Shown in pieces: positions 34,185 to 42,275 of a DNA stretch of 64,000 nucleotides (the stretch's first letter is position 1; each line of letters begins with the position of its first letter). The stretch covers positions 3,634,094 to 3,698,093 of the forward strand of contig NZ_KI421504.1 in NCBI RefSeq assembly GCF_000473165.1, given 5' to 3'. The position numbers and the translations under genes were made by a program. The notes under the pieces were generated by a model. The model was not told the origin of the DNA. It saw only the letters and a list, made by a program, of their open reading frames with translations, and did not search any database. Origin of the DNA: Leisingera aquimarina DSM 24565 (GTDB lineage Bacteria > Pseudomonadota > Alphaproteobacteria > Rhodobacterales > Rhodobacteraceae).

Positions 34185-35818
34185 GCGATACTCTGTTGAA
34201 AGTCCGCGACCTGAAAATCGGCGCGACCATCTACCCGCCCGGGGAACGTCCCCGCGACATCGAAATCGTGCACGGGGTCAGCTTTGACCTCGCGCCCGGC
34301 AAGGTGCTGGGTCTGATCGGCGAATCCGGGGCGGGTAAATCCACCATCGGTCTGGCGTCCATGGCCTATGGCCGCGGCGGCGTGCAGATCACCGGCGGCG
34401 AAGTCTGGGTCAACGGGCGCGACATCCTGAAGACTGGCCAACGCGATGTGCGCTCCCTGCGCGGCGGCGAAGTGACCTATGTTTCGCAATCGGCGGCGGC
34501 CTCCTTCAACCCGGCCAAGAAGATCATGGATCAGGTGGTCGAGGCGGCGGTGGAGCAAAAGAAGTTCTCCCGCAAGGATGCCGAAGCTCGGGCACGGGTG
34601 TTGTTTGCCAAACTGGGCCTGCCGGACCCGGACAACATCGGCGAACGCTACCCGCATCAGGTGTCGGGCGGCCAGCTGCAGCGCTGCATGACCGCGCTGG
34701 CGCTGTGTCCGGAGCCGGATCTGGTGGTGTTCGACGAACCGACCACAGCACTGGACGTGACCACCCAGATCGACGTTCTGATGGCGATCAAGGAAGCGAT
34801 CCGTGACACTGGTGTTGCCGCGCTCTACATCACCCACGATCTAGCGGTTGTGGCCCAGGTGAGCGACGACATCATGGTGCTGAAGATGGGCAATACCGTT
34901 GAATACGGCAGCGTCGACCAGATCATCAACAACCCGCAGGAGGAGTACACCCAGGCGCTGGTCTCGGTCCGCTCCATCGAGCATGAAGAAAAAGCCCCGA
35001 CGCCGGACCCTGTGCTGAGCGTGCGCAATATCACTGCACGTTACAAAGGCACCCAGTTCGACGTGCTGCACAATGTCAATGTTGATCTCTATCCCGGCCA
35101 GACGCTGGCTGTGGTGGGTGAATCCGGCTCTGGCAAATCCACCCTCGCCCGCGTCATCACCGGGCTTCTGCCCCCGCGCGAAGGCGAGATCGAATTTGCC
35201 GGCCGCACGTTGTCAGGCGACCTCAAGGGGCGCAGCCGCGAGGATCTGCGCGAGCTGCAGATGATCTACCAGATGGCAGATGTCGCGATGAACCCGCGCC
35301 AGACCGTCGGAACCATCATCGGCCGCCCGCTGGAATTCTACTTTGGCATGCGCGGCGCCGAGAAGAAGAAGCGGATCATCGAGCTGCTGGACGAGATCGA
35401 GCTGGGCGAGAAGTTCATGGACCGCTATCCGGCAGAGCTGTCGGGCGGCCAGAAGCAGCGTGTCTGCATCGCCCGCTCGCTGGCGGCCAAGCCCAAGATG
35501 ATCATCTGCGACGAGGTCACCTCGGCGCTGGACCCGCTGGTGGCAGACGGCATCCTGAAGCTGCTCTTGGACCTGCAGAAGATCGAGGACGTGGCCTATC
35601 TGTTCATCACCCACGACCTGGCGACGGTGCGCGCCATCTCGGACAACATCGCGGTGATGTACCAGGGCAAGGTGCAGCGTTACGGCGGCAAGTCCAAGGT
35701 GCTGAGCCCGCCGTTTGACGATTACACCGACCTGCTGCTGAGCTCTGTCCCCGAGATGAAGCTGGGCTGGCTGGAAGAGGTGATTGCCAACCGCAAGATG
35801 GAAAGCGCCGGAAACTGA
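34181..35818 (+). CDS. Fused dual-ATPase of dipeptide-type ABC transporter (DppD-DppF)
   Basis: 545 residues with two complete ABC domains. First: Walker A GESGAGKST (about 47), signature VSGGQLQR, Walker B LVVFDEPTTALD. Second: Walker A GESGSGKST (about 315), signature LSGGQKQR, Walker B MIICDEVTSALD. In E. coli these are separate DppD and DppF; here one polypeptide powers both sites, a form frequent in Rhodobacteraceae and Rhizobiales. Overlaps dppC by four bases and ends before a strong terminator. Confidence 0.94.
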   Translation: MSDTLLKVRDLKIGATIYPPGERPRDIEIVHGVSFDLAPGKVLGLIGESGAGKSTIGLASMAYGRGGVQITGGEVWVNGRDILKTGQRDVRSLRGGEVTYVSQSAAASFNPAKKIMDQVVEAAVEQKKFSRKDAEARARVLFAKLGLPDPDNIGERYPHQVSGGQLQRCMTALALCPEPDLVVFDEPTTALDVTTQIDVLMAIKEAIRDTGVAALYITHDLAVVAQVSDDIMVLKMGNTVEYGSVDQIINNPQEEYTQALVSVRSIEHEEKAPTPDPVLSVRNITARYKGTQFDVLHNVNVDLYPGQTLAVVGESGSGKSTLARVITGLLPPREGEIEFAGRTLSGDLKGRSREDLRELQMIYQMADVAMNPRQTVGTIIGRPLEFYFGMRGAEKKKRIIELLDEIELGEKFMDRYPAELSGGQKQRVCIARSLAAKPKMIICDEVTSALDPLVADGILKLLLDLQKIEDVAYLFITHDLATVRAISDNIAVMYQGKVQRYGGKSKVLSPPFDDYTDLLLSSVPEMKLGWLEEVIANRKMESAGN

Positions 35819-35844
35819 TCCGGCAGCCTTTTGCGATGCAATAC

Positions 35845-35880
35845 GCCCCTGCCCGGTTCCGGGCGGGGGCATTTTCTTTT
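35845..35880 (+). terminator. Rho-independent terminator of the peptide ABC operon
   Basis: Perfect 12-bp stem GCCCCTGCCCGG-TT-CCGGGCGGGGGC (one G-T pair) followed by ATTTTCTTTT. It starts 27 bases past the ATPase stop. Confidence 0.88.
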
Positions 35881-36041
35881 CTGCTTCATACGGTTTTGTG
35901 ATATTTTATCGGGACGGGGAAATGCGGCGGGTTCAGCCGCCAATAAGTGTTTTGTTTCTGAGTGCAGCTGTTTTGCTTTGCAGGCCAACCTGAAGTCATC
36001 AGGCAGTTTTGTTTTGACTGCATCAGGCTGGAGGGACTGCT

Positions 36042-36683
36042 ATGACAGATTGGGCCATTCACGGACAGGAAATCGGCAATTGCAATTGCAATCCGGGATG
36101 CCCGTGCCAGTTCTCGCAACTGCCCACGGACGGCACCTGCGAGGCCATGCTGACCTACCGCATCGACACGGGGCATTACGGCAATGTCCAGCTCGACGGG
36201 CTGTATGCGGCAGTGATCTACAAATGGCCAGGTGCCGTGCACGAAGGCAACGGCCAGATGCAGATGATCATCGACGAACGCGCCACTGCAGATCAGCGGG
36301 CCGCGCTGGAGGCGATCATGACAGGTGAAGACACCGATGAATTCGCCACCATGTTCTATGTGTTCAGCCTGATGAGCCCTACCAAGCATGAAACGCTAAG
36401 TGCCGCGATCTCATTGGATTACGATAGCGAAACCGGCATCGGATCGGCCAAGGCCGGCGATTACGCGGAAACCAACGTGCAGCCGATCCCCAACATCGTC
36501 TCGGGGGATCCGCATTTCATCAGCATCGCGCTGCCGAAAGGGTTCGAATTCGCCGAGGCAGCCATGGCCAGCGGCGCGACCGTGACACGCAATGCAGCGA
36601 TCAGCCTGGACAAGAACAGCGGAACCCATGCCCATATCGCCGATCTGCATCTGACCGGCAGAGGCGTTGAGCGCGCGGCCTGA
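36042..36683 (+). CDS. DUF1326 protein (Cys-rich, putative metal-binding)
   Basis: 213 residues. The N-terminal motif NCNCNPGCPCQF (about residues 12-24) gives four closely spaced cysteines, the DUF1326 hallmark and a likely soft-metal site. The rest is predicted beta-rich with no membrane helix and no signal peptide. Function is uncharacterised to my knowledge. It overlaps the start region of a DUF2182 membrane protein, with which it commonly pairs, so they probably work as one unit. Metal handling is inference. Confidence 0.88.
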   Translation: MTDWAIHGQEIGNCNCNPGCPCQFSQLPTDGTCEAMLTYRIDTGHYGNVQLDGLYAAVIYKWPGAVHEGNGQMQMIIDERATADQRAALEAIMTGEDTDEFATMFYVFSLMSPTKHETLSAAISLDYDSETGIGSAKAGDYAETNVQPIPNIVSGDPHFISIALPKGFEFAEAAMASGATVTRNAAISLDKNSGTHAHIADLHLTGRGVERAA

Positions 36684-36690
36684 CACCGCC

Positions 36691-37515
36691 ATGGCACCGA
36701 TGCAGCACACAAAGGGGGTGGCGGAACGGCTGGCCCGCCGCGACCAGGCGGTGGTGCTGGGTGCCGTGGCCCTGATTGTGCTGCTGAGCGTGGTCTACAC
36801 TGTCTTCGGCATCGGCATGGACATGACCGCGGTAGAGATGACGCGGATGGCCCGTCCGATCGGCAAGCCAATGCAGATGGGCGCGGGCAGTGCCTGGACA
36901 CCAGCCTATACCGCGCTGATCTTCCTGATGTGGTGGATCATGATGGTCGCCATGATGACCCCCAGTGCGGCACCTGTGCTGTTGCTCTACACGGCCATCA
37001 AAAAGGCCGGCTCCCGGCCGCACCAGGCGCCGCTGCTGAGTTTGGCATTCCTCAGCGGTTATCTGCTAGCTTGGGCCGTTTTTTCAATTATCGCCACCGG
37101 CCTGCAATGGTGGCTGGAATCGTGGGGCCTTTCTGATGGTCCCATGATGTCGCTCAGCAGCCGCGCGCTTGGCGGTGCGTTGTTGCTGGCGGCGGGCGCC
37201 TATCAGTTTACCCCCTACAAGCACGCCTGCCTACTTCATTGCCGTATGCCGGTACAATTTCTGACCGCGCATAACCGCACAGGTTTGGATGGTGCTGTAC
37301 TGATGGGCGCCCATCACGGCGTTTTTTGCCTGGGTTGCTGCTGGGCTTTGATGCTGCTGCTGTTTGCCGGCGGCATCATGAACCTCTACTGGATTGCCGG
37401 GCTTGCGCTATATGTGCTGGCGGAAAAACATGTCCGTAACCCGCGCCTGTTTGCCTCTACCACTGGCGGGCTTCTGCTGCTTGCCGGTTTCTATGTCCTT
37501 GCTACAGCATTCTAA
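36691..37515 (+). CDS. DUF2182 polytopic membrane protein (putative metal-binding)
   Basis: 274 residues, about seven membrane helices. Notable motifs are MWWIMMVAMMTPSAAP, CLLHCRMP and GAHHGVFCLGCCWALM: His, Cys and Met clusters inside or next to the membrane, consistent with copper-like metal binding. The start is ambiguous: ATG at 36691 was chosen; a TTG at 36667 would overlap DUF1326, and ATG 36700 is possible. It lies seven bases after the DUF1326 stop and is presumably cotranscribed. Confidence 0.85.
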   Translation: MAPMQHTKGVAERLARRDQAVVLGAVALIVLLSVVYTVFGIGMDMTAVEMTRMARPIGKPMQMGAGSAWTPAYTALIFLMWWIMMVAMMTPSAAPVLLLYTAIKKAGSRPHQAPLLSLAFLSGYLLAWAVFSIIATGLQWWLESWGLSDGPMMSLSSRALGGALLLAAGAYQFTPYKHACLLHCRMPVQFLTAHNRTGLDGAVLMGAHHGVFCLGCCWALMLLLFAGGIMNLYWIAGLALYVLAEKHVRNPRLFASTTGGLLLLAGFYVLATAF

Positions 37516-37662
37516 GCCCCGCCCGGCGCCTCGCCGGTAAAGCAAGGGAACATCCCGCCGGAATGCCGGTTTCTGACCATCTTTTCGTTTTTTGAATGGC
37601 AATTCAAGAAACCTTCACGATGATACGGCACCGAGGTCTGCGCGAAAAAAGGGATTCGGCGA

Positions 37663-38499
37663 ATGGACAACAAACTCCTGCTCATCATTCTGGACGGCGT
37701 GCCCTGGCGCAATTTCCGCCGCCTGTTCGGGAATCTGGAAGGCTGGGTCGAGAGCGGCGATGCCCGCGTCTGGAAGCTGCGCGCTGTGCTGCCGTCAATT
37801 TCGGCCAGCTGCTATGCCTCGATCCATACCGGTGTGGCACCCGCGATCCATGGCTGCACCGGCAATGCCAATGTGTTCCGGCTGAAGGAAAAGGACGTGT
37901 TCAGCCAGGTGCGCGAAGCAGGCCGTGTGACCGGTGCCGTGGCGCACAGCTACTGGTCTTCCTTCTTCAACCGCCATCCCTTCGACTACGTCCGCGACAT
38001 CGAATATGACGAGCCGGAAAGCAAGACCATCAACCATGGCCGTTTTCATTCCATGACCGGCTACGGCAAGGACAACCAGATGACCCCGTCGGATGTCGAT
38101 CTGTTCGGCACGCTGACCAACCTCTGCCTGCGCTTTGGCCTCGACTACGGCATGCTGCACACCTGCACGCTGGACAGCATGGGCCACCGCTATTTCCACG
38201 ACTGCCAGGAGATGGACCACGCCTGTTTCGTGATGGACGAGATGCTGGCCCCCTTCATCACCCGCTGGCGTGACCTGGGGTACGAGGTGATCGTCACCGC
38301 CGACCACGGCCAGGACGAACGCGGCCATCATGGCGGCCGCGGGCCGCTGCAGCAGGAAACCGCGCTCTATTACTTCGGCGAGGCAGACGGCCCCGACCAT
38401 GGCGAGGTGATCGACCAGCGCCAGCTGGCTCCCACCATCCTCAGGCGGCTTGGCGCCCCCCTTGCTGACACCATGAAGGCGGAACCATTCCTGAGATAA
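37663..38499 (+). CDS. Type I phosphodiesterase / nucleotide pyrophosphatase family protein
   Basis: 278-residue alkaline-phosphatase-superfamily enzyme. Metal-site motifs: LLLIILDGVPW at the N-terminus (first Asp), LPSISASCYASIHTG (the nucleophile is a Ser or Thr here), DSMGHRYFHD and VIVTADHGQDERGHHGG (Asp-His pairs). No signal peptide is seen, so it may be cytoplasmic. Phosphodiester, phosphonate or nucleotide substrates are all possible. No operon partner is evident. Confidence 0.82.
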   Translation: MDNKLLLIILDGVPWRNFRRLFGNLEGWVESGDARVWKLRAVLPSISASCYASIHTGVAPAIHGCTGNANVFRLKEKDVFSQVREAGRVTGAVAHSYWSSFFNRHPFDYVRDIEYDEPESKTINHGRFHSMTGYGKDNQMTPSDVDLFGTLTNLCLRFGLDYGMLHTCTLDSMGHRYFHDCQEMDHACFVMDEMLAPFITRWRDLGYEVIVTADHGQDERGHHGGRGPLQQETALYYFGEADGPDHGEVIDQRQLAPTILRRLGAPLADTMKAEPFLR

Positions 38500-38567
38500 C
38501 GCGAATTCGGCGGTTGTGTGCTAGAATAGCCCTCAGCCGCCGTTTTCATTCGTCAGGAACGATTGCC

Positions 38568-39125
38568 ATGAAATCTTTTGCTGCCGCGCTGTGCCTGCTG
38601 GCGTCCCCGGTACTGGCCAGCGATGCCTGCCACGACCTTTGGTTCACCAGGAACGCTGTTATCGACCGGGCCGGGTATTGTTTCGGCTCGCCGCTGGGCC
38701 GGGCGGTGTTCAACAACGGCGATTGCATAGGAAAATCCGTATCCCTGCCGCCGCATTCCGAACGGATGGTGGCACTGGTCAAGGAAATGGAGGCACGGTT
38801 TGGCTGCCGGGTGAACAACAATCAGACCTATCTGGATCTGGACGATCTGTTCCTCAGATACCAGCTGTGGGACTTGCCTGTGCGGGATGAATTCGAAAGC
38901 GCCTGCCTGGGCTGGCTGGGTCCGGTGACCGGCCTGCGGGCTGGACACCGCCCGGATGCACCGCTGGTCGGTCAGATCGTTGCCGGGGATTATGTCAGCT
39001 ATTCGCACATCCCGGTTGGCAGCTGGACCTATGTCACAACCTCCGGCCCGGATTGGCAAGCTATCAGCGGTGGCTGGCTGAATACATCGCTGGTTCAGGA
39101 GCAATGCCGCGAGGTTGCCGGCTAG
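38568..39125 (+). CDS. DUF4453-type exported protein
   Basis: 185 residues with a signal peptide (MKSFAAALCLLASPVLAS, cleavage near 18). The mature start ACHDLWFTRNAVIDRAGYCFG is the DUF4453-like hallmark of Rhodobacteraceae. Six cysteines in the mature part suggest periplasmic disulfides. The C-terminal half resembles a small SH3-like fold (VGQIVAGDYVSYSHIPVGSW). No function known. Monocistronic by position. Confidence 0.75.
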   Translation: MKSFAAALCLLASPVLASDACHDLWFTRNAVIDRAGYCFGSPLGRAVFNNGDCIGKSVSLPPHSERMVALVKEMEARFGCRVNNNQTYLDLDDLFLRYQLWDLPVRDEFESACLGWLGPVTGLRAGHRPDAPLVGQIVAGDYVSYSHIPVGSWTYVTTSGPDWQAISGGWLNTSLVQEQCREVAG

Positions 39126-39130
39126 GGCAG

Positions 39131-40057
39131 CTAGTCATCGTAGCCCCAGATCCCCTGCCCCAGCGCCTCAACCGCAACTGAGATCCGCTCAAAACTGTCG
39201 CGCGCCCGGCCCACAGTGTGGCGCGCGCGCAGGTATCCGTGAATCAGGCCCGGCTCGTTGATCCAATGCGCCTTGCCGCCTGCTTTCTGAATGCGGTCGC
39301 GGTAATCGCGGGAGTCGTCGCGCACCGGGTCGCAATCAGCCGTCACCAGCACAGTCGGCGGCAGGCCGGCAAAATCGCTGTCGGCAAGCGGCGTTAAAAG
39401 CGGATCATCCTTTGGCGCCTCGCCTTCGGTGCGGATATCCAGGTAAAACAGCACATCCTCGCGGGTCAGCATCGGTGCCTGGGCGTGTTCGATATAGGAC
39501 CCCTGGTTCACATCGCCGCCAAAGGCGCCATAGATCAGCACCTGCCCCAGGATCGCCTCCGTCCGGTTCCGGGCATGGTGGGCAACCGCAGCGCAAAGAT
39601 TCGCACCGGCGCTGTCGCCCGTCAGGATAATGCCCTTGCCGTAAGCGGCCTCCACCCATTCCAAAGCGGTCCAGGCATCCTCGAAACTGGCCGGGTGCTT
39701 GTGTTCAGGTGCCAGGCGGTAATCCACGGCCACCACCCGGTAACCGGTCTGGGCGCAGATCTCGGCGCAGACATCGTCGTGGCTGTCCAAGCCGCCAACC
39801 ACAAACCCGCCGCCATGGCAGAACAGCACCGTGCGGGTCGGATCGCCTGCGGTATAGACCCGGACCGGCACACCATTGGCCGAGGTGTCCGTGACCGAGA
39901 CCACATCCGGACGCGGCACCCGGAACTCGCGTGCCATGCAATCGTAGATCCGGCGCTGCTCCTCAATGGACATCTCAACGGCATCATCGGGATAAAGCTC
40001 CCCGGTCTTCTGAATGAAGTCCCAGGTCTCCTCGTCGATCAGCCGTTCATAATCCAT
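39131..40057 (-). CDS. Alpha/beta hydrolase, hormone-sensitive-lipase family
   Basis: 308-residue carboxylesterase. HSL-family oxyanion motif HGGGFVVGG lies near residue 80, nucleophile elbow GDSAGANL near 148, acid in LVTADCDPVRDD, and catalytic His in GLIHGYLRA. No signal peptide. It acts on short-chain esters or acylated metabolites; the natural substrate is unknown. It converges on the DUF4453 gene (five-base gap) and lies downstream of the acyl-CoA synthetase gene, past that gene's terminator. Confidence 0.9.
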   Translation of the reverse strand: MDYERLIDEETWDFIQKTGELYPDDAVEMSIEEQRRIYDCMAREFRVPRPDVVSVTDTSANGVPVRVYTAGDPTRTVLFCHGGGFVVGGLDSHDDVCAEICAQTGYRVVAVDYRLAPEHKHPASFEDAWTALEWVEAAYGKGIILTGDSAGANLCAAVAHHARNRTEAILGQVLIYGAFGGDVNQGSYIEHAQAPMLTREDVLFYLDIRTEGEAPKDDPLLTPLADSDFAGLPPTVLVTADCDPVRDDSRDYRDRIQKAGGKAHWINEPGLIHGYLRARHTVGRARDSFERISVAVEALGQGIWGYDD

Positions 40058-40125
40058 CCGCGAGCCTCCCTGCGTGCCTGTTTTCAGAGCCTAGGCAGAG
40101 ATTCCCGCAAATGGAATGCCTGAAT

Positions 40126-40152
40126 GAAAAAGCGCCCCTGAGGGCGCCCTTT
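40126..40152 (-). terminator. Rho-independent terminator of the acyl-CoA synthetase gene
   Basis: Read on the minus strand, AAAGG plus GCGCCC-TCAG-GGGCGC plus TTTTT. It starts about 20 bases past the stop codon. Confidence 0.8.
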
Positions 40153-40173
40153 ATCTCACGTTTGCCGGCCGGT

Positions 40174-42066
40174 TCAGGCCGCCGCCGGCTCCCAGGGCCG
40201 GGTGAAATTATCCAGAACACCGGAGATTTCAGGCTCCGCACTGCCATTGGCCGCCACCTGAGCCACCAGACCGCGCTTCTTGTCATCAATCACGCTGACA
40301 ACCCGCGCGGCCAGTCCGGCCTTTTCCAGCGAACCGTTGTAAACACGGGTGATCGCATGTTTGCGCAGATCCGGCTTGAACACTTTGCCCACGGCGGTTT
40401 TCGGCAGCTCATCCAGCACCGTCAGATGCTTGGGGATCGCCGCGCGTTCATGCACATGGATCTTGCAGTATTCCAGAAGTTCCTCCTCGCTGACCGAGGC
40501 GCCGCCCACCAGTTCAACAAAGGCGCATGGCAGCTCGCCCGAATGGGCATCCGGCTGGCCGATTGCACCGGCAAATGCCACCGCTTCATGCCCCAACAGA
40601 GCTTCTTCGATCTCCGCCGGGTCGATGTTGTGGCCGCCGCGGATGATCAGATCCTTGGCGCGCCCGGTGATCCACAGGTAGCCATCTTCGTCGATCCGCC
40701 CCAGGTCGCCGGTGCGCAAGTATTTGTTCTGATAATAGAGGTCTGCGTTTTTGTCAGCTTCGGTATAGGTGTTGCCAGGGTAAACGCCGGGGTTGGAAAT
40801 GCAGATTTCCCCCACCTCATCGGCACCGCATTCCAGCGGGCCATCCGCGGTCTGCTTGATGATCCGCACGTCCGTATAGGGGAGCGGGATCCCAACCGAG
40901 CCAACCTTCTTTTCACCGCCCGGAGGGTTGCAGGAAACCAGGCAGGTCGCCTCGGTCAAGCCATAACCCTCGACAATGGTCACACCCGAAGCCGCCTCAA
41001 ACCGCTTGAACAGCTCCATCGGCATGGGGGCCGAGCCGGAAAACGCAGTCTTCACCGAGGAAATGTCAGCGTCCACTTCCCGCTGCATCAGCGCTGAAAC
41101 CGCCGTGGGAACGGTGATGATAAAGGTAATCTTCCATCGTTCGATCAGCTTCCAGAAGTTGTCGAACACCCCCTCGCCCCGGTAGCCCTGCGGCGTCGGG
41201 AACACCACATGCGCGCCAGAGGACACCGCCGCCATCATGATCACATGCACCGCAAAGACATGGAACAACGGCAGCGGGCACATGATATTGTCTTCTTCGG
41301 TGAACAGCAGTGTGTCCCCCAGCCAGCCATTATAGATCAGCCCCGAATATTTATGCTGCGCCACCTTAGGCATACCGGTAGTGCCGCCGGTGTGGAAATA
41401 GCAGGCAACCCGGTCGCCGTCGCAGTCTGGGAAATTCAGTGTGGCGGGCTGTTTCGCCATCTCCTTGGAGAAATTCAGGTAATCCGCATGGGCCGCCTTG
41501 GCCTGATTATCCAATTTGGGCCGGACCAACGGCACGATCCAGGACTTGGGCGGTGTCAGATAGCGGTTCAGATCCACTTCCAGCACCGTGTTGACACCCG
41601 GTGCGTGGCGCACCGCCTCGGCCACCTTCTGGGCCACATCCGTCTTGGGAAACGGTCGCAGGGTCACCACCACCTTGGCCTTGGTCTCGCGCAGGATCGA
41701 GGCGATCTGTTCTGGCTCCAGCAACGGGTTAATCGGGTTCACAATCCCCGCCACAGCACCGCCCAGCATGGTGACCAGCGTCTCGTGGCAGTTTGGCAGC
41801 ACATAGGCGACCACATCCTGCTCTCCGATCCCCAGAGCGCGGAACATATTTGCCGCCTGGCTCACCTGATCCTTCAGCGTGCTCCAGGTCAGGGTTTCCG
41901 CCTTGTCCTGGGGGCCGGAAAAAATCTGATAGCTGACCGCCTTGCTGTTCGGGTACTTGCCCGCCGTGCGTGACAGCAGCCCGTACAGCGTGGCCGGCAG
42001 ATCCCGCACCTCCCACGGCATTTCATTCTGCAGCGCGTCGCGGTCTGCGACTCCGGAAAATCCCAT
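40174..42066 (-). CDS. Acyl-CoA synthetase (AMP-forming)
   Basis: 630-residue ANL-superfamily ligase. ATP/AMP motifs: FHTGGTTGMPKVAQHKY (P-loop-like), VEGYGLTEATC, TGDLGRIDEDGYLWITGR, and the catalytic lysine in PKTAVGKVFKPD. It activates a carboxylic acid, probably a medium- or long-chain fatty acid, as its CoA thioester. The start MGFSGVADRD follows a strong GGAGGAG; the longer frame upstream is not coding. Chain-length preference cannot be read from sequence. Confidence 0.92.
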   Translation of the reverse strand: MGFSGVADRDALQNEMPWEVRDLPATLYGLLSRTAGKYPNSKAVSYQIFSGPQDKAETLTWSTLKDQVSQAANMFRALGIGEQDVVAYVLPNCHETLVTMLGGAVAGIVNPINPLLEPEQIASILRETKAKVVVTLRPFPKTDVAQKVAEAVRHAPGVNTVLEVDLNRYLTPPKSWIVPLVRPKLDNQAKAAHADYLNFSKEMAKQPATLNFPDCDGDRVACYFHTGGTTGMPKVAQHKYSGLIYNGWLGDTLLFTEEDNIMCPLPLFHVFAVHVIMMAAVSSGAHVVFPTPQGYRGEGVFDNFWKLIERWKITFIITVPTAVSALMQREVDADISSVKTAFSGSAPMPMELFKRFEAASGVTIVEGYGLTEATCLVSCNPPGGEKKVGSVGIPLPYTDVRIIKQTADGPLECGADEVGEICISNPGVYPGNTYTEADKNADLYYQNKYLRTGDLGRIDEDGYLWITGRAKDLIIRGGHNIDPAEIEEALLGHEAVAFAGAIGQPDAHSGELPCAFVELVGGASVSEEELLEYCKIHVHERAAIPKHLTVLDELPKTAVGKVFKPDLRKHAITRVYNGSLEKAGLAARVVSVIDDKKRGLVAQVAANGSAEPEISGVLDNFTRPWEPAAA

Positions 42067-42221
42067 AAATCTCCTCCCCGTTCCCCCAATGCATGGGGTG
42101 TTCTGTTTGCGCCCCAGACTATTGCAAACGCGCAATTGCGCAAGCGCCGGTGCAGGGTCACGCCAAGGCAGTTTGCGGCATGACGTGGCGCCAGTTTCCA
42201 AGCCTTTGCAGTTTCCAGAAC

Positions 42222-42252
42222 GAAAAACACCCCGGAACCGGTCCGGGGTGCT
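42222..42252 (-). terminator. Rho-independent terminator of the ABC exporter gene
   Basis: Minus strand: CACCCCGGA-CCGG-TTCCGGGGTG followed by TTTTT, 24 bases past the stop codon. Confidence 0.87.
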
Positions 42253-42275
42253 GTGTGTCCGGCTGGATTTGGCGC

